DNA from: Planctomycetota bacterium
GTDB lineage: Bacteria > Planctomycetota > UBA1135 > GCA-002686595
Direction of reading: 5' to 3'
NCBI GenBank assembly: GCA_002686265.1
Contig: NZBA01000048.1
Coordinates: forward strand, 1 to 57,140
DNA length: 57,140 nucleotides
A program made the position numbers and the translations under genes. The notes under the pieces were generated by a model that saw nothing but the letters and a program-made list of their open reading frames with translations, did no database searches and was not told the origin of the DNA. Shown here in pieces: positions 25,445 through 33,307 of the stretch; within the stretch, counting starts at the first letter, position 1, and each line of letters opens with the position of its first letter.

Positions 25445-26662
25445 ATGGACCTGAACCCGATCGGCGTCGCCGTGCCCTTCTTCCTGCTCTTCATCGCCAT
25501 CGAGGTCGGCGTGGCGAAGAGGCGCGGGAGGCGCGTCCACCGATTGAACGACTCCCTGGCGGACCTCGGCTGCGGCGTCACCGAGCAGGTCGTGGGCCTG
25601 TTCGCCCACGGCGCCTTGGTGGCGATCTACGCCTGGGTCTGGTCGCGTTGGGGCGTCCTCGACTTCCCGCTCGACGCGCCGCTCACTTGGGCCGTCGGCA
25701 TGATCGGCGTGGACTTTTTCTACTACTGGTACCACCGCTTCAGCCACCGCGTGCACTTCGCCTGGGCGATGCACGTCGTCCACCACCAGAGCGAGGACTA
25801 CAACTTGGCCGTGGCCCTGCGCCAGTCGGCCTTCAGCCCCCTGTTCTCGTGGGTCTTCTACCTGCCGCTGGCCGTCGCGGGCCTGCCACCGGGGGTCTGG
25901 GCCACCTGCGTGGCCGTGAACTTGCTCTACCAGTTCTGGATCCACACCGAGCTCGTGGACCGGATGGGTTGGTTCGAGTGGGTGTTCAACACGCCGTCTC
26001 ACCACCGCGTCCACCACTCGATCAACGCCCGCTACATCGACCGCAACCACGCGGGCATGCTGATCGTCTGGGATCGACTCTTCGGCACCTTCGAGCCGGA
26101 GGCCGAGCCCTGCACCTACGGCAGCCTGAGCCCGCTCGAGAGCTGGAACCCCCTGCGGGCCAATCTCGTGCCGTGGGCCGAGCTGTGGCGTGCGAGCCGC
26201 GCCCTGCCAGGGAGGCTCGATCGCTGGTTGTTGTGGTTTCGACCCCCGGAGTGGAAGCCGGAGAGAGCCCGGGAGGCCGCCGCGCCCTTCCCGCCGGCCG
26301 GCTTCGGTTATGACGCCCAAGCCGCCGCTCCCCTGCGGCCATACATGCTGGCGCAGTTCGTTCCGGCGGGCGCCGTTCTCGCCGCGCTCCTGATCTTCGA
26401 GCAGACCACGCCCCTGTGGGTGCAGGGGACGGGAGCCGCGTTGTTGCTGTGGACCCTGCTTACTTGGAGCGGCCTGCTCGAAGGCCGATCGTGGGCGACT
26501 GCCCTCGAGGGCGCCCGCCTGGCCGCGCTGGCGGGTTGCGCGGTTCAGATCGCCGCCTCGGGCTGGAGCGTGGCCTGGGCCGCGGCGCTGGGGGGTTTCG
26601 CGCTCGCCAGCGCGGCCTACCTACTCCGTTGCCGGAGGAGCGTGGGGGCGGCCCTTCCGTGA
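25445..26662 (+). CDS. Sterol desaturase/fatty acid hydroxylase superfamily membrane protein
   Basis: 405 aa from ATG 25445. At least six hydrophobic helices. The di-iron histidine clusters are intact: H97-RFS-H101, H110-VV-HH114 and HH187-RV-HH191, with further His at 167 and 202. The spacing resembles alkylglycerol monooxygenase/sterol-desaturase-like proteins, which hydroxylate or cleave lipid tails in the membrane using O2. The C-terminal 130 residues add three more hydrophobic segments. It is divergent from the 25189 gene (254-nt gap). Its stop overlaps a GTG start (GTGA) of the PQQ-propeller remnant, suggesting they were once an operon. Confidence 0.87.
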   Translation: MDLNPIGVAVPFFLLFIAIEVGVAKRRGRRVHRLNDSLADLGCGVTEQVVGLFAHGALVAIYAWVWSRWGVLDFPLDAPLTWAVGMIGVDFFYYWYHRFSHRVHFAWAMHVVHHQSEDYNLAVALRQSAFSPLFSWVFYLPLAVAGLPPGVWATCVAVNLLYQFWIHTELVDRMGWFEWVFNTPSHHRVHHSINARYIDRNHAGMLIVWDRLFGTFEPEAEPCTYGSLSPLESWNPLRANLVPWAELWRASRALPGRLDRWLLWFRPPEWKPERAREAAAPFPPAGFGYDAQAAAPLRPYMLAQFVPAGAVLAALLIFEQTTPLWVQGTGAALLLWTLLTWSGLLEGRSWATALEGARLAALAGCAVQIAASGWSVAWAAALGGFALASAAYLLRCRRSVGAALP

Positions 26663-27047
26663 GCCTCGCGCTGGCGCTCCTGCTCTCGCTGGGTCTGGCG
26701 GGCGATCCCGCCGCTGAGTGGGGGAGCTGGCGCGGCCCGCTGGGGACCGGCGAGGCGCCCCTGGCCGACCCGCCGATCCGCTGGAGCGAAACGGAGAACG
26801 TCCGTTGGAGACCGGCCCCCTGCGCCTGGCGAACCTCTACGCATCTCCCGTGGCCGCGGCTGGGCGTGTCTACCTGACCGATCTGGGCGGCGCGACTCTG
26901 GTCGCGGAGCACGCGCCCCTCACGCAGACCGCACGAGTCCTGGCTCTCAACCAGCTCGAGGACTCCTTCAGCGCCTCGGTGGCTGTCGTCGGCGGGGAGC
27001 CCGCCCTGCGCGGCGAGCGCCGGCGGTACTGCATCGCCAGCGACTAG
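26659..27047 (+). pseudogene. PQQ-like beta-propeller protein remnant (N- and C-terminal ends joined)
   Basis: From GTG 26659 a signal-peptide-like start (SLALALLLSLGLAGDPAAEW) leads to WGSWRGPLGTG and IRWSETENVRW, the standard opening of planctomycete PQQ-propeller lipoproteins (W-x-x-W-R-G-P ... W-S-E-x-x-N-V-x-W). About 26815-26830 the frame changes and the sequence jumps to LYASPVAAAGRVYLTDLGGA, then FSASVAVVGGEPALRGER and YCIASD, the family C-terminus (Y-A-S-P-V ... G-R-V-Y ... L-R-G). Roughly 300 central codons are missing and the two halves are out of frame. This is not a functional gene. Confidence 0.72.
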
Positions 27048-28183
27048 CCCCGCCCGCCGGCGAAGGCCCGGAAGAGCTCCTTCTCGGCCAGGGACTGGCC
27101 GAGGCCGTGGTTCCCCGGCTGCAAGGCCATGGGGTAGTCGCCCCAGGCTTCGCCGGCGGCCCACCACGCGGCCTGCACACCCGCCTGGTCGAGGGCCTCT
27201 AGGAAGGGAGCCAGGAGACCCGTCCAGTCCTCGTCGGCGACCGGGACGCCGACCTCACCGAGAAAACCCCGTGCCTCGTTGTCGCGTAGCCACTTGAGGA
27301 AAGGCTTGAGGCGTGCGAGGGGCCGCTTGACCAGGAAGGGATCGCGTTCCAGCTCCTCGTCGAAGGTCTGCCGGTACTGGCCGGAGGCGTCCTCGTCAAA
27401 GTAGCAGTGCGCCTCGTAGACGATCGCGTTCTCGCGGTCTTCGATCCAGGGCTCGGAAGGATTGACCCAGACCCAGCGTGCGGCGCTGGCCCAGCTGTCG
27501 CCGCTGACGTAGATGGGCGTGGTGTCGCCGCCGGAGCGGATGGCCTGCACGGCCTTGTTCGAGGCGTTGACCCAGACGCCCTCTCCGAGGTCGTGGGGCT
27601 CGTTCATCAGTCCGTAGCCGGCGTTCTCGGGCAGGCCGCAGAGCGCGAAGGACAGGCGCGCCCAGAGCTCGGCGAGGTCGTCGGAGGAGAGCGGAATGCG
27701 GCCTTCGACCTCCTTGTCGAGGGCGTACTCGACCGGCGCTCCGCCGACGCTCTGCACGTAGCGCCCGTAGTTGTGCAGGTCGAAGAGCGCCCGACCGCCG
27801 ACCTTGGCGGCCAGACTGGCTTGCAGGCGCAGGTGCTGGATGGCGTCGGGGTCGAGGGGACCTCCGAGGAGGGGTTGGACGCGCTCCCAGCGGAAGGGGA
27901 TACGGAAGGTCTTGAACCCCAGGCGCGCGAGCATCTCGTAGGTACGCCCACGGTTGACGCAGTACTCCTGGCCGCTCTTGCCCGGGTTCTCCGAGCAGAA
28001 CTCCGGCAGCTCGCTGCCGAACTCCAGCCCCGCGACGCTGATCGCCCGCGGCGTGGGGTCGAGGGCCTCGGGGCGTCCGGGGGGCGCGGCCCGCGGTCCG
28101 GCCATGGGGCGGGGCACGGGACGTCCGAGGCGCCGAGCACCCTCGTGCAAGCCCCGGATCTTCTCAGGGTGGGAGGAGTCCAT
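27044..28183 (-). CDS. GH5-like cellulase (endoglucanase), no evident signal peptide
   Basis: 379 aa. (beta/alpha)8 glycoside hydrolase family 5 features: GLEFGSELPEF, FRIPFRWERVQP, FDLHNYGRYV, the acid/base motif GLMNEPHDLG (Glu), VYEAHCYFDEDASGQY and the nucleophile motif RGFLGEVGVPV (Glu). It is a paralogue of the GH5 lipoprotein at 32100 but lacks a recognisable signal sequence; the first about 45 residues are Pro/Arg/Gly-rich, so the true start may be later or export unusual. It follows the cellulose-synthase gene by 85 nt on the same strand, as endoglucanases do in cellulose-secretion operons, where they trim or release nascent glucan. Its stop overlaps the convergent PQQ remnant by 4 nt. 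Confidence 0.87.
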   Translation of the reverse strand: MDSSHPEKIRGLHEGARRLGRPVPRPMAGPRAAPPGRPEALDPTPRAISVAGLEFGSELPEFCSENPGKSGQEYCVNRGRTYEMLARLGFKTFRIPFRWERVQPLLGGPLDPDAIQHLRLQASLAAKVGGRALFDLHNYGRYVQSVGGAPVEYALDKEVEGRIPLSSDDLAELWARLSFALCGLPENAGYGLMNEPHDLGEGVWVNASNKAVQAIRSGGDTTPIYVSGDSWASAARWVWVNPSEPWIEDRENAIVYEAHCYFDEDASGQYRQTFDEELERDPFLVKRPLARLKPFLKWLRDNEARGFLGEVGVPVADEDWTGLLAPFLEALDQAGVQAAWWAAGEAWGDYPMALQPGNHGLGQSLAEKELFRAFAGGRG

Positions 28184-28268
28184 CGCGTGGCTTATCGGTC
28201 AGTGCAGCAGCCGCACCTTAGCCCTGCCCTCTCCCCGGGGGGTGCGAGAACCTGTAATGGGAACCCGA

Positions 28269-31200
28269 CTACTGCCCGCCGCGGAGCTTCCTGCCCCCAC
28301 GGACCTCCGCCAGGAGGGCCCGGTAGTGGTGCTGAGCCTCGTTGTGCTTGCCGGCCGCACTCAGGGCGTCGGCCAGCCGCACCCGCAGGTCGCGGTCGGT
28401 CGGATCCTCTTCGACGGCCGTCCTGAGCATGACCAACGCGCGCTCGTGATCGCCGGCCAGGGCCAGGGCGGTCGCCAAGCGACCTGGGATGTCGGAGCGC
28501 TGGGCCACGGAGTGGTCGTAGAGGCTCACCATCCACATCAGCCTGCGCGTATCGCTCTGCGTACGCCGGTCCGCGCCCAGGTAGGCGTCGAGGAAGCCCG
28601 AGAGCAGGCGCCAGTCGCCGTCGTTCTCGTCGTGGCCCTCGTCGATCATGCGACCGTACTCGGCCAGGGCTTCGTCGCCCTCGCCCGACCAGGTCATGGT
28701 TTCCGCGAGGAGCATCCTGATCTCCAGGTCGTAGGGCGTCTCTGCGAGCAGGTCCCGGTAGACACGCTGGGCGTCGTCGAAACGCCTCTGCCAAGTCAAG
28801 AGGTTCCCGAGCTCGAGTTGCAGGTTGCGATCGGAGGGGCGCTCGCGCAGCAACTCCCGGATCATCTGCTCGGAAGCTTCGAACATCAGCAGGGAGTTGT
28901 AGATGGCGATCAGCTCCAGACGGACCTCGAATGTCTGCGGGAGGGTCGCGTACTGGCGCAAGGCCTCGTCGGCGAGACCGACATGTAGCAGGAGGCCCGC
29001 GTACTCCTTGCGCGTGGTGAGGTCGTCGGGGAACTGGGCCAGCGCTCGGCGGAACAGGTTCAGGGCCGCGTAGGAATCGCCTTCGACGAGCGTGTTCCGG
29101 GCTTGGAGCACCTGGAACATCAGCAGGTTGGGGTCGTCGGGGTTCGCACGCGCGATCCGCACGATCCAAGCCTCGCTCGTCTCATGGGCTTCGCGGCCGC
29201 GCCCGGCGCGCGTGAGCGCGCTGACCAGAGCCATGCCCATGTTCGGGTCCTCGGGATCCCTCGCGGTCAACACACGACAGACGCGCACCAGGTCTCCGTT
29301 GCGGCCGGACTCCTCGAGGGCGTCCTTCAAGAGCAGCAGCCTGCGCCGCTCGGGGTTGGGCGCGGCGAGGGTGTCGGCCAGGATGCGGTCGAGGTCCTCG
29401 GGGCGGATGTCGTCCGCCACCATGATCTCCTCGCCGGTGCCGGCAGCCAGCAAGAGGTCGTCGTCGTGCACTTCGTGGAAGAGCCCGATGGCGATCGGAG
29501 AGAAGGCCGCCACGGTCAGGGCGCCGGCCAAGACGGGCCGCGAGTAGGGCCGCGGGGGCATCTGATGACTGAGGTCCAGGGACGACCGCAGGACCGGCTG
29601 GGCTCCCAGATCGATCAAGGACTGCATCATGCTGCGGCCCTGGCCGTGGAACTCATCGAAGATCATCACGTACTCCACGACGCTGTGGGGCGGCTCGGTG
29701 ATGACACGCGTGGTCGATGCACGGGCCGTGACGTGGATCGTGCCGACCGGGCTGACGACCTGTGCCTCGTAGGTGGCCTCCTCATCGAGGGGCGTGGCCA
29801 GGATGCAGCGCATGGCCCTGATGCTGAGGTCGCGCGTCGTGCAGTGGACCTCCTCGTCGCCGAGTTTGAGGGTCACCGGCAGCTTGAAGTCCTCCCTCGC
29901 CACCTCGCGGTGGGAGATGTGAGGGCGCCGGAAGCCGCTCTCGCGGTTGCGCTCGAACACGGAGTACCAGGGGGCCACGGCGTATCGTTGGGCGATGCGG
30001 CCGGCCGCGTCGAGGGTCTCGGGAGCCGGATCGGTGAACTCCAGGCCATAGCGGTACAGCGCCGGGACGTCCATCCCGCGGGCGGCTTCGCCCTCGCGGT
30101 GCCCCGCGTAGCGGATCACCGCATCCGCCTCCAGGCGGTCGGAATTGACGATCACCGCGACCTTGCCGCGGACATTCGTGGGCAGGCTCGAGTAGGCAAC
30201 CATGCCGATGCCCATGTCGCTGAGGTCGCTCGTGACACCCATGCCCTTGAAGACCTTGCCCTCTTCGTCCTTGAATTCGTACTGGACGGGGAGGTTCACC
30301 CTGTGGCGATAGGTGATGCGGTCAGAGGCGGGGGCCATGGCGCAGCGCAGATAGGAGATCGCGTAGCGCGAATGGTGCAGCACGAGGAACGTGGCGATGC
30401 CGAGCCCGACCAAGTCGAGCTGCGGGTCGAATAGCAGGTGGCTGATCACGCCGTAGATCAGGGCGCCCCACATGACCGCCAGCAGGGTGATCTGCGGCAC
30501 GATGTGTGGGAGCACCGCTCCCTGCCGACCACCGCGCTTCTTCGTGACGACGAAGCGCGCCTTCTGAGACGGGAAGATGACCCGCCAGAAGGCGCGAATT
30601 TGCGTCCAGAAGTTGGCCATGTTGAAGAACTCGACCAGGCCGTAGTTCGTGTAGCCGCGGTACACCACGCGCAGGGTGAATATCACCGACACGATATAGG
30701 CCAGGAAGACTCCAGCGAGGAAAGGCGTGAACTCGCGCACGGGGGAGACGCCGCTCAAGAGCATCATCACGGGCGTGATGTACAGCACGAGCCTGGGAAC
30801 CCCTCCCGCCCAGTGTACGATCGAGGCGAAGTAGGTCAGGCGTTGCTTGAGGTCCAGCCCGCGCATGGTCAGCGGGTTGTCGTACCTGAGGATCGACAGG
30901 TTGCCCTCGGCCCAGCGCATGCGCTGCGAGTGGAAGGTCGTCACGTCCGCCGCGCCCTGGCCGGCGATGAGGCGCTCGCTTACGTATACGGTGCGCCAAC
31001 CGGCCGCGGACAGACGCATCCCGGTGTGCATGTCTTCCGTGATCGTCTCGGTCGCGATGTAGCCGACTTCCTTGAGGGCCGTGCGACGGAAGATGGCCGC
31101 GCTACCCGCGAAGATCACCGAGTTGGTGTTATTCCGACCGGGCTGGATGATCTTGTAGAAAAGGAGCCCCTCGTCCCAGAAGCGCTGCTTCTCGTAGTTG

Positions 31201-31802
31201 ACGCGACCCTGGAAGGTGTCGAAGTTCGAGAACGCGTGCGGGGACTGGACCATGCCCACTTCCGGGTTGCGGAAGTAGCCGATCATCCGTGAGAGGTAGT
31301 TGGGCTCGGGGACGTGGTCCGCGTCGAGGATCGCGATGAACTCGCCGTCGGTCTGGTCGAGCGCGTGGTTGAGGTTGCCCGCCTTCGCGTGCAAGTTGTT
31401 CTCACGCGTCTTGTAGTGCACGCCCAGCTCCTCGCAGAGCTGCTTGACTTCGTCGCGGGCGCCGTCGTCGAGCAGGAAGGTGCGGTGCGGGTAGTCCATG
31501 GCCAGGCAGGCCTGGAGCGTGCCGCGCAGGATTGCGATGTCCTCGTCGTAGGAGGGGACGAAGACGTCCACCTCGGCAGCGTCCAGGGGAGGCTGCTCCG
31601 GGGGCTCTTCGCTGTCCCAGACTTGCATGAAGAAGAGGACCAGGGAGGTGCAGCCCCAGATCTCGGCGAGGTAGAGAAGCCACGAGGCGAGCGTGGCATA
31701 CCAGCCCTCGACGTTGAGGGTATAGAGCCCTCGGTACACGATGTAGAACGTGCAGATCAGGCAGCAGGCGACCATCAGGGCCTGTCGTAGTTTTTTCGAC
31801 AC
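28269..31802 (-). CDS. BcsA-like cellulose synthase with two PilZ-like domains and a C-terminal TPR array
   Basis: 1,177 aa, GTG start. Two N-terminal membrane helices (8-25, 38-60). GT2 domain 75-330 with all processive-synthase motifs: DDG 112-114, DAD 160-162, TED 255-257, QRMRW 293-297. Further helices 330-480 include the gating-loop motif FVVTKK (417-422; BcsA FxVTxK). The first PilZ domain (495-600) has the c-di-GMP motif R495xxxR499 and D526LSDMG531. A second PilZ-like domain (630-730) has RxxxR but DLSIRA, losing the glycine. One more helix (757-775) precedes a TPR region (about 800-1170). Normal BcsA is about 700-870 aa and lacks TPRs. Role: UDP-sugar polymerisation and export, probably c-di-GMP-activated. 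It is flanked by GH5 genes and a BcsC-like gene. Confidence 0.93.
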   Translation of the reverse strand: MSKKLRQALMVACCLICTFYIVYRGLYTLNVEGWYATLASWLLYLAEIWGCTSLVLFFMQVWDSEEPPEQPPLDAAEVDVFVPSYDEDIAILRGTLQACLAMDYPHRTFLLDDGARDEVKQLCEELGVHYKTRENNLHAKAGNLNHALDQTDGEFIAILDADHVPEPNYLSRMIGYFRNPEVGMVQSPHAFSNFDTFQGRVNYEKQRFWDEGLLFYKIIQPGRNNTNSVIFAGSAAIFRRTALKEVGYIATETITEDMHTGMRLSAAGWRTVYVSERLIAGQGAADVTTFHSQRMRWAEGNLSILRYDNPLTMRGLDLKQRLTYFASIVHWAGGVPRLVLYITPVMMLLSGVSPVREFTPFLAGVFLAYIVSVIFTLRVVYRGYTNYGLVEFFNMANFWTQIRAFWRVIFPSQKARFVVTKKRGGRQGAVLPHIVPQITLLAVMWGALIYGVISHLLFDPQLDLVGLGIATFLVLHHSRYAISYLRCAMAPASDRITYRHRVNLPVQYEFKDEEGKVFKGMGVTSDLSDMGIGMVAYSSLPTNVRGKVAVIVNSDRLEADAVIRYAGHREGEAARGMDVPALYRYGLEFTDPAPETLDAAGRIAQRYAVAPWYSVFERNRESGFRRPHISHREVAREDFKLPVTLKLGDEEVHCTTRDLSIRAMRCILATPLDEEATYEAQVVSPVGTIHVTARASTTRVITEPPHSVVEYVMIFDEFHGQGRSMMQSLIDLGAQPVLRSSLDLSHQMPPRPYSRPVLAGALTVAAFSPIAIGLFHEVHDDDLLLAAGTGEEIMVADDIRPEDLDRILADTLAAPNPERRRLLLLKDALEESGRNGDLVRVCRVLTARDPEDPNMGMALVSALTRAGRGREAHETSEAWIVRIARANPDDPNLLMFQVLQARNTLVEGDSYAALNLFRRALAQFPDDLTTRKEYAGLLLHVGLADEALRQYATLPQTFEVRLELIAIYNSLLMFEASEQMIRELLRERPSDRNLQLELGNLLTWQRRFDDAQRVYRDLLAETPYDLEIRMLLAETMTWSGEGDEALAEYGRMIDEGHDENDGDWRLLSGFLDAYLGADRRTQSDTRRLMWMVSLYDHSVAQRSDIPGRLATALALAGDHERALVMLRTAVEEDPTDRDLRVRLADALSAAGKHNEAQHHYRALLAEVRGGRKLRGGQ

Positions 31803-32099
31803 GGTCCTTACTCTCTTGGATGAGGGAACTTAGGCATCTGGGTGGAGTTGCTGAGGTCGGGGGGGCCGCAGGGCATCGGTCCGGGATACTAGGCAGGGCA
31901 CAATCAATCTCGGAACCTCGAACAATCGTATCCTACGATCATGAGTTGGGGGCAGTGGAAGTGTTTTCCTGGTGCAATCTCAATTGATTGGCATGCCGCT
32001 GAGGATTGTATTGGGCCCAGCATGTCCGAGCGTCCACCCGCAGGGAACACGCCAGGGGCCCCTGAGCCCAGGGGGCGCTAGGGTGCCTCTCGTGAGCGC
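31803..32099. other. Gap between GH5 lipoprotein and synthase genes
   Basis: A 297-nt non-coding stretch inside the polysaccharide cluster, visibly more A+T-rich than its surroundings around 31905-32020. It contains the inverted repeat listed at 31925. The length suggests that the synthase gene has its own promoter or leader, though I could not assign -35/-10 boxes. Confidence 0.4.
31925..31939. promoter_or_regulatory. Inverted repeat upstream of the synthase gene
   Basis: ATCGTA-TCC-TACGAT, a perfect 6-bp repeat 123 nt upstream of the synthase start, in an A+T-richer patch. Possible operator; no regulator is known. Confidence 0.3.
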
Positions 32100-33197
32100 T
32101 CAAGGGTGCTCCCGCCGAGACCCCGTGGGACGGATGTGGGACAGCTGCGGAGCCTCCAGGCCCCCGCGCGGCTGGATTGAGAGGGGGAACGCATCCCACC
32201 AGTCTCCGGCAGCCCAGTAGTAGGTCCCGATCCCTCGCCGATCCGCCTCCTCGAGGAAGGCGCCCATCACGGGGAACCAGCGTTTGTCGGTGGAGGGAAC
32301 GCCGTACTCGCCGATCACGCCGCGCACACCATTGCGATCACACCAGTCCGCGAAATCCTGTAGACGGTCCACACCGCGCGTCCGCAGCCCGGGGTCGCGC
32401 GCAAGCTCGGCGTCGAAGGGTTCGACATACTTGCCGCTCGCGTCGGCGTCGAAGTAGGTGTGCGCTTCGTAGACGACTAGATTCAGGGGATCATCGATCC
32501 ATGCCCGCGGCCCGTTCGACGCGGTCCACGAGTGGCCGCCGGACCACTCGTTGCCGCAGATCCAGACGGTCGTCGTGTCCTCGTACATGCGGAGCCTGTC
32601 CACCACATGCTGGGAGATGGCGTGCCAGTCGGAGTCCCCCATGTCATGGGGCTCGTTCATCAGTCCGTAGGCTTCCAGAGCGGGGTGATTCCGCACGTGG
32701 CCACCCAGGCGCAGCCACAGGAGGGCCAGGTGGTCGCGGGTCACGGCGCCGAAGGCGGTGGGGTCGGCATCCACGACGCGTCCGTTGGGGTAGCGTGACT
32801 CCCCCGTGACGTAGCGCCCGTAGTTGTGCATGTCGAGGACCACGCGGCAGTCGTTGGCCTGGGCCGCGTCGAGGAATTTGACGATGCGTGCCAACTCGAC
32901 CGGGTCCAGATCTCCGCCGGCGCGCCGCTGCAGTCGCTCCCAGCGGAAGGGCATGCGTACCAGGCGCATGCCCTGCTGGGAGAAGTAGCGCAAGGTGCTC
33001 GGCGAACAGTAGACGTAGTCCACGCCGTGTACGCCGGGCGAGAGGGCCGAGAACCCTCTCTTCTCCGTGCCGAACTCCGCCCCTGCGATGTTGATGCCGC
33101 GCAGGGTCGGGGCGAGCGGGACGGGAGTGCAGTGCCAGAACCCGAGGACCACCGCTGTCGCTGCGAGAACGAGGGCGGCTCGTTTCGTGAGGGTCAT
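32100..33197 (-). CDS. GH5 endoglucanase-like lipoprotein
   Basis: 365 aa from ATG 33197. It has a lipoprotein signal MTLTKRAALVLAATAVVLGF followed by WHC (lipobox-like). The GH5 fold follows: LRGINIAGAEFGTEKRGF, VRMPFRWERLQR, LDMHNYGRYV, acid/base motif GLMNEPHDMG, VYEAHTYFDADASGKY, nucleophile motif GVIGEYGVPS. About 40% similar by eye to the GH5 at 27044. Anchoring in a membrane next to the synthase and the BcsC-like barrel suggests trimming of the nascent glucan during export, the role of BcsZ (a GH8) in proteobacteria. It lies 110 nt after the BcsC-like gene; that gap has two short inverted repeats (33209-33221, 33228-33241). Confidence 0.9.
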   Translation of the reverse strand: MTLTKRAALVLAATAVVLGFWHCTPVPLAPTLRGINIAGAEFGTEKRGFSALSPGVHGVDYVYCSPSTLRYFSQQGMRLVRMPFRWERLQRRAGGDLDPVELARIVKFLDAAQANDCRVVLDMHNYGRYVTGESRYPNGRVVDADPTAFGAVTRDHLALLWLRLGGHVRNHPALEAYGLMNEPHDMGDSDWHAISQHVVDRLRMYEDTTTVWICGNEWSGGHSWTASNGPRAWIDDPLNLVVYEAHTYFDADASGKYVEPFDAELARDPGLRTRGVDRLQDFADWCDRNGVRGVIGEYGVPSTDKRWFPVMGAFLEEADRRGIGTYYWAAGDWWDAFPLSIQPRGGLEAPQLSHIRPTGSRREHP

Positions 33198-33307
33198 GGG
33201 GTGCGTGAGGTCAGGCTGACCCCCGTTGGCAGGGAGCTGCCGGAGAGGCCATCCATCGGCTGGAACAAGCCTGAGGGAGGATATCTCGCTCGAGGGATGC
33301 GCGACGC

